This document shows positions 49,716 through 56,915 of a DNA stretch of 56,915 bases, in pieces. Within the stretch, counting starts at the first letter, position 1. Each line of letters opens with the position of its first letter. Under the pieces are notes generated by a model. It worked only from the letters and a program-made list of their open reading frames with translations, made no database searches and had not been told where the DNA came from. This stretch comes from Verrucomicrobiales bacterium (GTDB lineage Bacteria > Verrucomicrobiota > Verrucomicrobiia > Verrucomicrobiales > DEV007): contig JAHEJT010000014.1 in assembly GCA_024638765.1 (NCBI GenBank), positions 1 through 56,915 of the forward strand, in the 5' to 3' direction. The position numbers were made by a program, and so were the translations under genes.

Positions 49716-50657
49716 ATGCTCGAGGAATTCACAGAACGGTATTCGGCGCGGCAGCGCTATCTGGTGGGGATTTCCGGGGGGAGAGATTCGGTCGCCCTTC
49801 TCAGCCTGCTGACGGACGCGGGATACGGCAACCTGGTATTATGCCATCTGAACCACGGTCTGCGGGGGCGGGCCTCGGGACAGGACGCCGCCTTTGTGCG
49901 GCGCCTCGGCAAAGAATACGGGCTTTCCGTCGAGGTCGGTAAAGTGAATGTCCAAGCGATGGCGCGCAGAGAAAAAGATTCGCTGGAGAACACGGCGCGA
50001 CGTGCCCGGTTGGAGTTTTTTGCGGAGACGGCCGGCAAATACCGCTGTCCCCGCGTGCTGCTGGCGCATCACGCCGACGACCAGGTGGAGACAGTGTTGA
50101 TGAAATTGTTTCGTGGGGCCGGAATCGAGGGCCTCGAGGGAATGCGTGAGTCCGGCGTGCAGCGCGTCGGACGCAGGAAACTGGAATTAATCAGACCTCT
50201 GTTAGGGTGGTGGCGGGAAGACATCGATGCCTATGTGGAGGCGGAGGGGCTGGATTACCGCGAAGATTTATCGAACCAGGAGCGGCGCTTCCTTCGCAAT
50301 CGGGTGCGACAGGAGTTAATTCCCCGTCTCGCCGGGATTTTCGGCCGGGATGTGCGCGGAGCGGTATGGCGCCTGGGAGAGGTGGCGGCCGGCGAAAACG
50401 CCTTTTTCCGCGGGCTGCTGGAGAAATCCCCGGTGAATGAACCGGAGATTTCTCTGCAACGGCTTAGGGTGCAGCATCCCGCGGTGCAGCGCCGCTGGAT
50501 CCGGAAGTGGCTTCGCGCGCAGGGGGTGCGCAACGTGGGATTTCGTGAGATCGAATCGGTGCGGGGTCTCCTCGACACGGCGCGAGGCGCGGCCAAGGTA
50601 AACCTGCCCGGGGACCGGTTCGCGCGTCGCCGGGCGGGGAAACTCTTTCTTGAATAG
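49716..50657 (+). CDS. tilS: tRNA(Ile)-lysidine synthetase
   Basis: Converts C34 of tRNA-Ile(CAU) to lysidine, an essential ATP-dependent reaction. About 313 aa from the ATG at 49716; the frame continues upstream through the MITE-like repeat to 49629 but that part is not conserved. The PP-loop is RYLVGISGGRDSVALLSLL, with LCHLNHGLRG, then VLLAHHADDQVETVLMKLFR (lysidine synthase motif) and GLEGMRE. The C-terminal domain is shorter than in E. coli, as in many bacteria with about 320-aa TilS. Confidence 0.94.
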   Translation: MLEEFTERYSARQRYLVGISGGRDSVALLSLLTDAGYGNLVLCHLNHGLRGRASGQDAAFVRRLGKEYGLSVEVGKVNVQAMARREKDSLENTARRARLEFFAETAGKYRCPRVLLAHHADDQVETVLMKLFRGAGIEGLEGMRESGVQRVGRRKLELIRPLLGWWREDIDAYVEAEGLDYREDLSNQERRFLRNRVRQELIPRLAGIFGRDVRGAVWRLGEVAAGENAFFRGLLEKSPVNEPEISLQRLRVQHPAVQRRWIRKWLRAQGVRNVGFREIESVRGLLDTARGAAKVNLPGDRFARRRAGKLFLE

Positions 50658-50691
50658 CGGGAGCGCGGTCCACCCGTGGAATCCGGGTGCT

Positions 50692-51564
50692 TCAGGATCC
50701 GGGCGCGGTGGCCGAGACGGCGGCGGTCTTGGCGACGTCTCTTCCTTCGGAGAGTTGGACCAGTCGAGCCACGGTGCTATGCATCGCTTCAACCTGTTCC
50801 TGGGTGAAGTCACCGGTTGAGATGGCGATGAGGTCGCGTAACTCGGCGACACCGATAGAAAGTTCCTGGATATGATCGAGTTCCCGGATCCGTGGTTCCA
50901 GGGTGCCGAGTTCGGCGAGAAAGTATTCCGCGATGTCCACGCGGCGGAGCGTGCTGGCCTTTTCGATGTCGAAGGGTCTCAGTGAAGTGAGGCAGGCGAT
51001 CTCAAACGCGCGCAGCCAGCCGCCGAGGCTGATGAGGTGGACGGCGTCGACATCGCGAAGTTGCACCATTTCTGCTTCGACATCCGCCTGGGTGGCGGCC
51101 AGTTCATCCTTGAGTTGGTCCCACTCTCCGACAGTGCCGTGTTCAAGCACGCTCTTGACGTGGCTGGTGACGCGTGTGCCGGCGCCGAGGACAGTGGCAT
51201 ACTTGAGGACGGCGCGGCCAATGTTCTCGAGGTCTTTAAGTTTTTCAGCTTGGACGACGAGGAATCCGTCCGCAATGAGACCCCCGAGGCCGAGCGCGAG
51301 CTTGGTGCGATCGCGGGGCGGCGCGTTGGGGGCGTCGCGCTTGAGTTCCTCGTAGGGAAGTTTCCCGAGTTTATCCAGTTCGGCGAAAAGCTTCCTGATC
51401 GAGGGCGTCGTCAACGCATTGATACCGAATTCCTCGCGGACGTGATCATCCTGAATGAGGTCATCGGGGATGCGGGGCAACTGCTGCTGCGCGGTGGCGG
51501 GCGCCCACGGAAGAAGGATGCCGAGAAGGACGAAGAGCGCTGGTTTGCGAATGGAGCCTGGCAT
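50692..51564 (-). CDS. Exported hypothetical helical protein
   Basis: About 290 aa from the ATG at 51564. Signal peptide MPGSIRKPALFVLLGILLPW with an Ala-x-Ala site at about 23-25 (ATA-QQQ). The mature part is almost entirely helical and charged, with no cysteine except one, and shows phrases such as LRPFDIEKASTLRRVDIAEY and ELAATQADVEAEMVQLRDVD. Perhaps an extended periplasmic helical bundle. No family is recognised. It is convergent with tilS. Confidence 0.7.
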   Translation of the reverse strand: MPGSIRKPALFVLLGILLPWAPATAQQQLPRIPDDLIQDDHVREEFGINALTTPSIRKLFAELDKLGKLPYEELKRDAPNAPPRDRTKLALGLGGLIADGFLVVQAEKLKDLENIGRAVLKYATVLGAGTRVTSHVKSVLEHGTVGEWDQLKDELAATQADVEAEMVQLRDVDAVHLISLGGWLRAFEIACLTSLRPFDIEKASTLRRVDIAEYFLAELGTLEPRIRELDHIQELSIGVAELRDLIAISTGDFTQEQVEAMHSTVARLVQLSEGRDVAKTAAVSATAPGS

Positions 51565-51976
51565 CGATTTGAACTGAATTCCTCCCCCTGGCCTCGCGGC
51601 GGATCCACCGTCGATGCCGGGGGTCAATATGCCTTCCAAGACGACTAATTTCTAGAAGATAGTTGTAATAAATACCGAGGCTGGGCCCTCCAGGGGAGAG
51701 TGGGCGAATTCCCGGGCTGGAGGGATTGAAGATGAAGTGGCATGGAATCAGCGTCGCCAGCGGCGAGATCGGTTTGGACGCATCCCGTTCTTCGTCGGTC
51801 GCCTTTTCCCTTCGTTTTATTGGGGAAAACCAACGCCGCTCACGGCGCCTGGACATTCAAAGAATGGACGCCCGCCGCTCGGTTCGCCAATATGTCCGCA
51901 CCCCTTGGAGAGGGGAGACGCCACTGGACGGGCAACGCGTTGACAGGACGTCCCCTACGTGGAGATTGTTTGCCCG
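51565..51976. other. 412-bp divergent intergenic region
   Basis: Between the divergent hypothetical gene and the glycosyltransferase. I see no gene, no long palindrome and no family repeat. There are several short plus-strand frames, none convincing. It presumably contains promoters for both sides but no box stands out. Confidence 0.4.
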
Positions 51977-53548
51977 ATGACGGCTCTTGGAACACTTTGG
52001 CTTTCCGCCTATCTGCTGGTGGTGCTCGGCCTTTCGGCCTTCGGCCTGCACCGGCTGGTCACGCTTTACCGAGTGGCGCGTTATGCCGGGAAGAAGCCCG
52101 TCCCGCACTCCCGCTTTGATGTGCTCCCGGCGGTTACCGTTCAGTTACCGGTATTTAATGAGCGGTTGGTAATTCGGCGGTTGCTGCGGGCGGTGGCCCG
52201 ACTGGATTACCCGCGACATCTTCTCCAAATCCAGATTCTCGACGATTCCACCGATGAAACCGTTGAAATTTGCGAAAGCGAAGCGCGGCGTCTGCACGCG
52301 CGGGGATTCGAGGTTGAGTTGCGGCAGCGCGCACATCGCGAGGGTTTCAAAGCCGGGGCCCTGCAGGCTGGAATGGCGTCGGCGCGCGGGGAATATATAT
52401 TCATCCTCGACGCCGACTTTGTTCCCGCGCCCGGGCTGCTCCAGGAGGTGATCCATTATTTCACGGACGCCGGTGTCGGCATGGTCCAGACGCGCTGGGG
52501 GCATCTCAACCGGAATTATTCTCTGCTCACCCGGCTGCAGGCCATCTTCCTGGACGGCCATTTTCTCCTGGAGCACGCGGCGCGCCATGGGAGCGGTTGT
52601 TTTTTCAACTTCAACGGCACTGCGGGGATGTGGCGGAAACGGGCGGTGATCGACGCGGGGGGTTGGGAGGCCGATACCCTGACTGAGGATCTCGATTTGA
52701 GTTACCGCGCCCAGCTCAATGGCTGGAAGTTCGTTTACCTCCGCGACGTGGTCACGGATGCGGAGATTCCTCCCGATATTGGAGCCTTCAAGACCCAGCA
52801 GCATCGTTGGACCAAGGGGTCGGTGCAGAGCTGCCGAAAACTCTTGGTGCCCATTTGGATGAGCCGGAGTCCACTGAAAATCAAGCTCGAGGCCACCGCC
52901 CATCTCGCCGCTAATTTTTCCTATCTCCTCCTGGCGGCGCTCTGCGTCTTGCTCTATCCCGCACGCAGCGGCGCCTCGGGAAGCGCAGAGCTCGGAAACC
53001 TGCTCACGGTCCCCGTGATCGGGGCCGCCACACTTTCAGTGGGGAGCTTCTACTGGTATGCCCTGCGGGTGTCGGGTCGCGGGCGGCGCTGGCGTGAGCT
53101 GTGTTATCTGCCGTTGTTGCTTGCGCTGGGAGTGGGAATGGCTGTTAACAATGCGCGTGCCGTCGTGGAGGCGCTCTGCAGGGTGCGCTCCGGGTTCGTG
53201 CGGACGCCCAAGTACGGCTTCGAGCGCGCAACTTCAGGAGAGGGGGCGCCGCCCAGTCAGCTGGAATCACCCCGCATGCCGGCTCGCGGCTTCCTCAATC
53301 CGGTCCTGGAGTCTGCCCTGGCGGGATACTTCCTCTTCCTGACTTGGGAATCAGCTGCGAATGCCCATTGGCTGGCTCTCCCTTTTCTGGCGCTCTTCGC
53401 CGGGGGCTTTCTCGCGGTGGCGCTGGGAACCTGGGCGGGGATCCGGCGCGTCCCGCGGAGGGCACGACGCGGTGGCGGGGGCAGGGGCGCATCGTGGCCG
53501 TGGAGCAGCGCGCGGGGGACGGTGTCGGCCGCGCCGGAGGAAGGGTAA
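51977..53548 (+). CDS. Membrane-embedded processive GT2 glycosyltransferase (cellulose/mannan synthase-like)
   Basis: 523 aa from the ATG at 51977. A TM helix (LWLSAYLLVVLGLSAFGLH) leads into the GT-A domain: VTVQLPVFNERLVIRRLLRA, IQILDDSTDETVEI, ILDADFVPAPG (DxD), GGWEADTLTEDLDLSYRAQL (TED) and QQHRWTKGSVQSCRKLL, the QxxRW motif of processive enzymes. Three or four further TM helices follow (about 315-335, 355-372, 385-400, 470-510), and a short Arg-rich tail. Closest to glucomannan 4-beta-mannosyltransferase/CslA-type enzymes by pattern. It probably extrudes a beta-linked polysaccharide; no partner BcsB or c-di-GMP PilZ domain is seen. Confidence 0.9.
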   Translation: MTALGTLWLSAYLLVVLGLSAFGLHRLVTLYRVARYAGKKPVPHSRFDVLPAVTVQLPVFNERLVIRRLLRAVARLDYPRHLLQIQILDDSTDETVEICESEARRLHARGFEVELRQRAHREGFKAGALQAGMASARGEYIFILDADFVPAPGLLQEVIHYFTDAGVGMVQTRWGHLNRNYSLLTRLQAIFLDGHFLLEHAARHGSGCFFNFNGTAGMWRKRAVIDAGGWEADTLTEDLDLSYRAQLNGWKFVYLRDVVTDAEIPPDIGAFKTQQHRWTKGSVQSCRKLLVPIWMSRSPLKIKLEATAHLAANFSYLLLAALCVLLYPARSGASGSAELGNLLTVPVIGAATLSVGSFYWYALRVSGRGRRWRELCYLPLLLALGVGMAVNNARAVVEALCRVRSGFVRTPKYGFERATSGEGAPPSQLESPRMPARGFLNPVLESALAGYFLFLTWESAANAHWLALPFLALFAGGFLAVALGTWAGIRRVPRRARRGGGGRGASWPWSSARGTVSAAPEEG

Positions 53549-53863
53549 ATCGGGGGCTGGAGCGCAGGGATACGGACTTGGCCGCGGGAAGCGGGGGGGA
53601 GCCGAACCCTTTCTACTTTCCTAAATTTCATAAGTATCGAAATTTTTGGCTATTTCTCGCTTGCATAACCATAGATTCTGAATTTAGTGGATTGAATGCA
53701 TTTCTCTTGTTTTGACAGAAATGCCACGGTTTCCCCTCCTCTTAGTTTGCGAATTCCAGTCCGTACTGGGGATTTCCAGGCAAGCGGCACCGGACAGGCG
53801 CGGGTATTGAAAGCCCAGCCTGAGGCGGTGGCCGCAGCATCTTACGCAAGAAGCGTAAAAACA
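53549..53863. other. AT-rich intergenic stretch before the L,D-transpeptidase gene
   Basis: About 53610-53720 is markedly AT-richer than the surroundings (AAATTTCATAAGTATCGAAA and similar), with possible promoter boxes TTGCAT near 53670 and TTGACA at 53712-53717. No gene or repeat is evident. Composition suggests a regulatory or recently acquired stretch. Confidence 0.4.
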
Positions 53864-54469
53864 ATGCGCGTGCTTCGGATTGGACTGATTTTGGCCAGCA
53901 TGGTTTTACTGTCGAACTGCGCGTCGACGACGCGGCCGGCGGGTACCCAGCAGATGGTGGTCAGTGCGTCGGATCAGACCTTGACCCTTTACGAGGACGG
54001 AATGCGCGTCCGGGCCTACCCCGTTTCGACTTCCAAGTACGGGCTCGGCGATCAGCGGGGCAGTTATCGGACCCCCACGGGCAAGATGATCGTGGCCCAG
54101 AAGATCGGCCAGGGCCTGCCGTCCGGGGCCGTTTTCAAGAGCCGCCGATTTACCGGGGAAGTGCTGCGTCCCAACGCCCCCGGTCGAGATCCCATTGTCA
54201 CCCGGATTCTCTGGCTACGAGGGACGGAGCCCTGCAACGCCAATGCTTACCGGCGCTGTATTTATATCCATGGCACACCGGAGGAGCGGAATATCGGCCT
54301 GCCGGTGAGCTATGGCTGCATCCGCATGCGTTCGACGGATGTGCTGGATCTCTACCGGCGCGTCGGCGTGGGTGCGGAGGTCAGGGTGACCCCGATCTCC
54401 GTGCGGTCCATGACTGCGGGCGGAGCGACGAGTGCCAGCCCCAGCCGGGAACGGATCAAGGCCGGTTGA
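53864..54469 (+). CDS. L,D-transpeptidase lipoprotein (YkuD domain)
   Basis: 201 aa from the ATG at 53864. LILASMVLLSNCASTTRPAG is a lipoprotein signal with the lipobox L-S-N-C. The YkuD domain (about 28-180) has VVSASDQTLTLYEDGMRV, then IYIHGTPEERNIGLPVSYGC followed by IRM, carrying the catalytic His and Cys in the HGTxxxxxxGxxxSxGCIRM signature. Crosslinks peptidoglycan stem peptides (3-3) or attaches lipoproteins to them at the periplasmic face. The upstream in-frame extension to 53696 is non-conserved. Confidence 0.92.
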   Translation: MRVLRIGLILASMVLLSNCASTTRPAGTQQMVVSASDQTLTLYEDGMRVRAYPVSTSKYGLGDQRGSYRTPTGKMIVAQKIGQGLPSGAVFKSRRFTGEVLRPNAPGRDPIVTRILWLRGTEPCNANAYRRCIYIHGTPEERNIGLPVSYGCIRMRSTDVLDLYRRVGVGAEVRVTPISVRSMTAGGATSASPSRERIKAG

Positions 54470-54522
54470 GCGGGGCCTGCGCCTGCCGCTGACCGTCCCC
54501 GGGAAATCGGTCCGCCGAGGCT

Positions 54523-54550
54523 TGACATCGAAGCGGCCACGGCTAGTTTT
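54523..54550 (+). promoter_or_regulatory. Promoter for rpsT
   Basis: TTGACA at 54523-54528, 16-bp spacer, TAGTTT at 54545-54550, about 50 nt before the rpsT ATG. A short palindromic ACGGGATTTCCCGAT follows in the leader. Confidence 0.55.
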
Positions 54551-54602
54551 GCGCTTCACGGGATTTCCCGATGTCCCGGACTCACCGAACCACTGAGAAG
54601 AC

Positions 54603-54866
54603 ATGGCTAATATTCGTTCCGCCGCCAAGCGCGCCCGTCAGACCGAAGTCCGCACTGCGCAGAATCGTGCCGTCAAATCGCAGATCAAGACTTACCGGAA
54701 GAACGTGATTGACGCCATCACGAGCGGCGACAAGCAAGCGGCCGAGAAGAATTACCGTCTCTTTGCATCGGCGGTGGACCGCGCCTCCAAGACCAACCTG
54801 CTGCATCGCAACGCCGCGGCGCGACAGAAGAGCAACTTGAGCATCCGTTTGAAGGCGGTCAAGTAA
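54603..54866 (+). CDS. rpsT: 30S ribosomal protein S20
   Basis: 87 aa, normal length. The start MANIRSAAKRARQTEVRTAQ and the helical, basic body with NRAVKSQIKTYRKNV, NYRLFASAVDRASKTN and LHRNAAARQKSNLSIRL fit S20 throughout. It binds 16S rRNA in 30S assembly. It is transcribed from its own promoter between the L,D-transpeptidase and convergent amidase genes. A GGGATTC/GAATCCC hairpin at 54884-54899 may serve as a terminator for both converging genes, although no T-run is present. Confidence 0.96.
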   Translation: MANIRSAAKRARQTEVRTAQNRAVKSQIKTYRKNVIDAITSGDKQAAEKNYRLFASAVDRASKTNLLHRNAAARQKSNLSIRLKAVK

Positions 54867-54888
54867 GGGAGCCGCGGGACCCTGGGAT

Positions 54889-55674
54889 TCAGGAATCCCG
54901 ATCGCGATTCCAAGCGGCGCCCATTACCTCGGGCGCATCCTCGAGTCCGGTGCTGGCGAGGGCCTTCTCCATTTCCGGTGTCTGCGGCCTATCGGGCGCC
55001 TGGGGGAAGCGGTGGTAATATTTGACGCGATCGAGAAACGCGTCCCATTTCTGCCCCGGTTTGCCGTTGGTCATGAAGATGCGCGGGCAGGGCTTGTGCC
55101 AGTTGTTCGGCCACCGGGGCCAATGGTGATGGGGCACCACGCGCTTCAATTTGATATCATGCAGGTGCATGAGCCAGGCGGTGAGCCGGGCGGCGCGATC
55201 CACTGAAGCATCCATGAGGCGCGGGTCGCGGAATTCACAGATCTCGAGGCCGATGGAGCTGAGGTTGCCTTTGCCGGAGTAATCGGCGTGCTCGCCTTGT
55301 TCGGTCACGGGGAGATGCTGGAAAGCGTCGCGGTAATCGACGGTGTAATGCCAGGTGAGAAAACCGGTGCGGTTGAGTCCGGGTCCGGAGCGCAGTTTCC
55401 CGTTGCGCAGCGCGAGCGCGTGATTCCAGGCGCTGGCATCGGGATTGGCGGTGCTGTGGACCGTGATGTACTCAGGCTCCATTTCGCGGCCGGGGAAGCG
55501 CCCGTTCCGCCCGCGGGGAATCATGTATTCCCGCAGGTTGATGGACCGGTAAAACGCACGGCCCTGGGGAGTGAGATCTCCCGTGGGAGAGATCGGCTTG
55601 GGCTTCTTGCTGGAAGCGCAGGACACCGCAATCAGCAGCGCACAGGCGGTGAGTATGGGCATTAATCGGCGCAC
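54889..55674 (-). CDS. N-acetylmuramoyl-L-alanine amidase, amidase_2 (PGRP-like) lipoprotein
   Basis: 261 aa. The signal segment MRRLMPILTACALLIAVSCAS has a V-S-C lipobox. The amidase_2 domain (about 70-215) has YITVHSTANPDASAWNHALA (zinc His), FLTWHYTVDYRDAFQHLPV (conserved Tyr/His), SIGLEICEF and RVVPHHHWPRWPNNWHKPCP, where the final His and Cys are zinc ligands. Cleaves MurNAc-L-Ala bonds in periplasmic peptidoglycan. The C-terminal about 40 residues are not part of the fold. Confidence 0.9.
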   Translation of the reverse strand: MRRLMPILTACALLIAVSCASSKKPKPISPTGDLTPQGRAFYRSINLREYMIPRGRNGRFPGREMEPEYITVHSTANPDASAWNHALALRNGKLRSGPGLNRTGFLTWHYTVDYRDAFQHLPVTEQGEHADYSGKGNLSSIGLEICEFRDPRLMDASVDRAARLTAWLMHLHDIKLKRVVPHHHWPRWPNNWHKPCPRIFMTNGKPGQKWDAFLDRVKYYHRFPQAPDRPQTPEMEKALASTGLEDAPEVMGAAWNRDRDS

Positions 55675-55806
55675 GGGCAGGGCATGGTAACACGAGGCGG
55701 GGTCTTGCTCCAGAGAAAGGATCCCGGGGCTGGATACTCGGTAGCCGCCGCTCGAAGGGCAGTGCGATCGGGCGGGAGCGCAGAGCCGGGACCGCGCCCG
55801 ACCGGG

Positions 55807-56412
55807 TCATGGGGGGGCGGGCCGCTCCCTGGCCTGGTGATGCACGAGTTGATCCTTCGACAGGTGGTAGACGACTTCATCAAGAAATCCGCCACGCATC
55901 GTCGGCGCTTTCCTTTCTTCACAAACGGTGCCACCCATGGATTCGGGAATCTTGCGGCTCGGCACATTCTTCCGATCTGCCGGGTACACGAGGTAATCGA
56001 AGATGAGATTCTTCAGCGCCCATCCGCAGAGGACGCCGATCGCTTCCCGGCCATACTTGTTTCCGTGGGCTGATTTCTTTAACCAAATGCCCAGTTCGGG
56101 TGTCAGCGGATTACCCCTTCCGTGGAGGCCGCAGCACCCCAGGAATTCCTCGTTCTCTTGTGCGAGGATGGCCAAAGCCAGGTCCCACCCCCCTTGCATT
56201 CCTTCAATGGACGTGGAGATGAAAATCAGGGTTTCCTCAATGTCGTCGGCCGGCTTCGGCAGCATCAAGAGCGCGATCTCCTCGGTAAATTCCTGGAAGA
56301 TCGCGGGGGCATAACGCGGGTGAATGGAACGAAGTCGAATCCGCTCTCCCTCGAGGCACAAGGAAGTGAGATCGACGTCACTGCGAAAAGCGAATCTTTC
56401 TTCTTCCAGCAT
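55807..56412 (-). CDS. GNAT family N-acetyltransferase (RimJ/RimL-like)
   Basis: 201 aa. RIRLRSIHPRYAPAIFQEFT is the usual N-terminal strand-helix. AILAQENEEFLGCCGLHGRG, then PELGIWLKKSAHGNKYGREA matches the (D/E)xGYxxxxxxxGxGxxxEA acetyl-CoA loop. CGWALKNLIFDYLVYPADRKNVPSRK is the region containing the xNxxS segment. Probably acetylates a protein N-terminus, ribosomal protein or small molecule; the substrate is unknown. It lies apart from its neighbours, in a stand-alone position. Confidence 0.85.
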   Translation of the reverse strand: MLEEERFAFRSDVDLTSLCLEGERIRLRSIHPRYAPAIFQEFTEEIALLMLPKPADDIEETLIFISTSIEGMQGGWDLALAILAQENEEFLGCCGLHGRGNPLTPELGIWLKKSAHGNKYGREAIGVLCGWALKNLIFDYLVYPADRKNVPSRKIPESMGGTVCEERKAPTMRGGFLDEVVYHLSKDQLVHHQARERPAPP

Positions 56413-56477
56413 TACGATTTAGCCCCACGAAAATTTCATCTGGCAGAGCCAGCGATCCGTTGTTGGGAAAGCCAGAA

Positions 56478-56915
56478 TCACCTCGATGGCCAAATGTCGT
56501 CACTGGTGGTGTCCTCCCCATCGGGCCCCAATGACCAGAGGTCGTATCGCTCCGGATTCCTCTGGCCTGGATTCCGGTATTGGTAAGACCGGCCCCACGG
56601 GTCATCGAGAGAGCTTGTTGCGGTTTTCGGGGTCCATTGTCGCGGGACCGGGCCCGCAGTGGGTTTCGTCACCAGGGCAGATAACCCCTGGGTGGTGGTG
56701 GGGTAAAAGCCTGCCTGGCCGCGAAATCGTTCGAGGCATATTTTAAGAGTTTCAAGATCCGCTTCCGCCCGTTGGGGGTTTGCCTCTGTCACCACGTCCA
56801 GCATCACCACGAATCCTGGAGCGAGTACCAGGGAGAGCATTGCGATGGGCAGCAAGAGACACGCCGAGATCACCGTGATCCACTTTCGCCTGCGTGAATT
56901 ATCGACATTCTTTGG
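56478..56915 (-). CDS. GspG-like type II secretion pseudopilin (5-prime end outside window)
   Basis: The frame is open to the right edge, and I take it as truncated there. The visible N-terminus NSRRRKWITVISACLLLPIA has a basic stretch then a hydrophobic helix (about 20 aa), where normal pseudopilins have a prepilin peptidase site G-FTLIE; that canonical site is not visible. The C-terminal domain is clear: LKICLERFRGQAGFYPTTTQ, LSALVTKPTAG, DDPWGRSYQYRNPG, YDLWSLGPDGEDTTSDDIWP. These are the GspG calcium-binding pattern. So it is GspG-like by C-terminus, atypical at the N-terminus. An internal GTG at 56873 would truncate the basic segment. Confidence 0.75.
   Translation of the reverse strand, partial: PKNVDNSRRRKWITVISACLLLPIAMLSLVLAPGFVVMLDVVTEANPQRAEADLETLKICLERFRGQAGFYPTTTQGLSALVTKPTAGPVPRQWTPKTATSSLDDPWGRSYQYRNPGQRNPERYDLWSLGPDGEDTTSDDIWPSR

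Overview
This 56.9-kb window reads as ordinary chromosome from a GC-rich, Gram-negative-type bacterium. I infer Verrucomicrobiota, perhaps near Limisphaerales/Pedosphaerales. That rests on an archaeal/eukaryote-type prolyl-tRNA synthetase, an unusually long adenylate-kinase-family protein, a Pro/Ala-rich protein with a KKETVR motif, a type II secretion GspG-like pseudopilin, and many short palindromic intergenic repeats. The assignment is inference: no rRNA gene is present to test it. I see no phage, plasmid, CRISPR or intact transposon.

Layout. 1-5.2 kb: end of proS, an M20 peptidase coupled to a sugar-nucleotide epimerase (minus), a Pro/Ala-rich membrane-anchored protein, trxA, and convergent rdgB. 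5.4-12.7 kb: leuS, a secreted thioredoxin-like protein, recJ, then tyrS and a YbgC-type thioesterase (minus). 12.7-18 kb: three overlapping plus-strand genes, a secreted protein with a degenerate Lon-like domain followed by two glycosyltransferases. 18-25 kb: hemL (minus), a secreted SH3/BamE-like protein, tRNA-Cys with a tandemly duplicated 3-prime flank, a nucleoside monophosphate kinase, dtd and an HhH/zinc-ribbon membrane protein. 24.6-37.2 kb: valS (minus), a cell-wall amidase (plus), then a minus-strand block: manC, ruvX, truA, a secreted hypothetical, a STAS protein, a SpoIIE-type phosphatase, grpE, dnaJ and rsmE. 37.3-41.2 kb: a possibly leaderless small membrane protein, a GHL10 glycosidase, an M48 lipoprotein-like protease and a membrane-anchored hypothetical. 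41.2-42.8 kb: no gene, but a repeat element and then about 1 kb of dense RNA-like secondary structure ending in a textbook terminator. 42.8-56.9 kb: zinc-ribbon membrane protein, arsS-type radical SAM, lemA plus an HtpX-like protease, a UbiA-like membrane protein, serS, tilS, a secreted hypothetical, a processive glycosyltransferase, an L,D-transpeptidase, rpsT, an amidase_2 lipoprotein, a GNAT acetyltransferase and a GspG-like pseudopilin.

Functionally the window is rich in translation fidelity genes (five aminoacyl-tRNA synthetases, tilS, truA, dtd, tRNA-Cys), proteostasis and stress signalling (grpE, dnaJ, partner-switch proteins, M48 proteases), and envelope or polysaccharide building and remodelling.

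The most interesting object is the putative large structured non-coding RNA at about 41.76-42.79 kb. It has at least fourteen independent hairpins, a candidate promoter preceded by helically phased repeats, and a rho-independent terminator. Neither flanking protein is recognised, and both are predicted membrane proteins. Next are the tRNA-Cys flank, where downstream DNA is complementary to the tRNA 3-prime end and is duplicated in tandem, and several families of mobile-like palindromic repeats.
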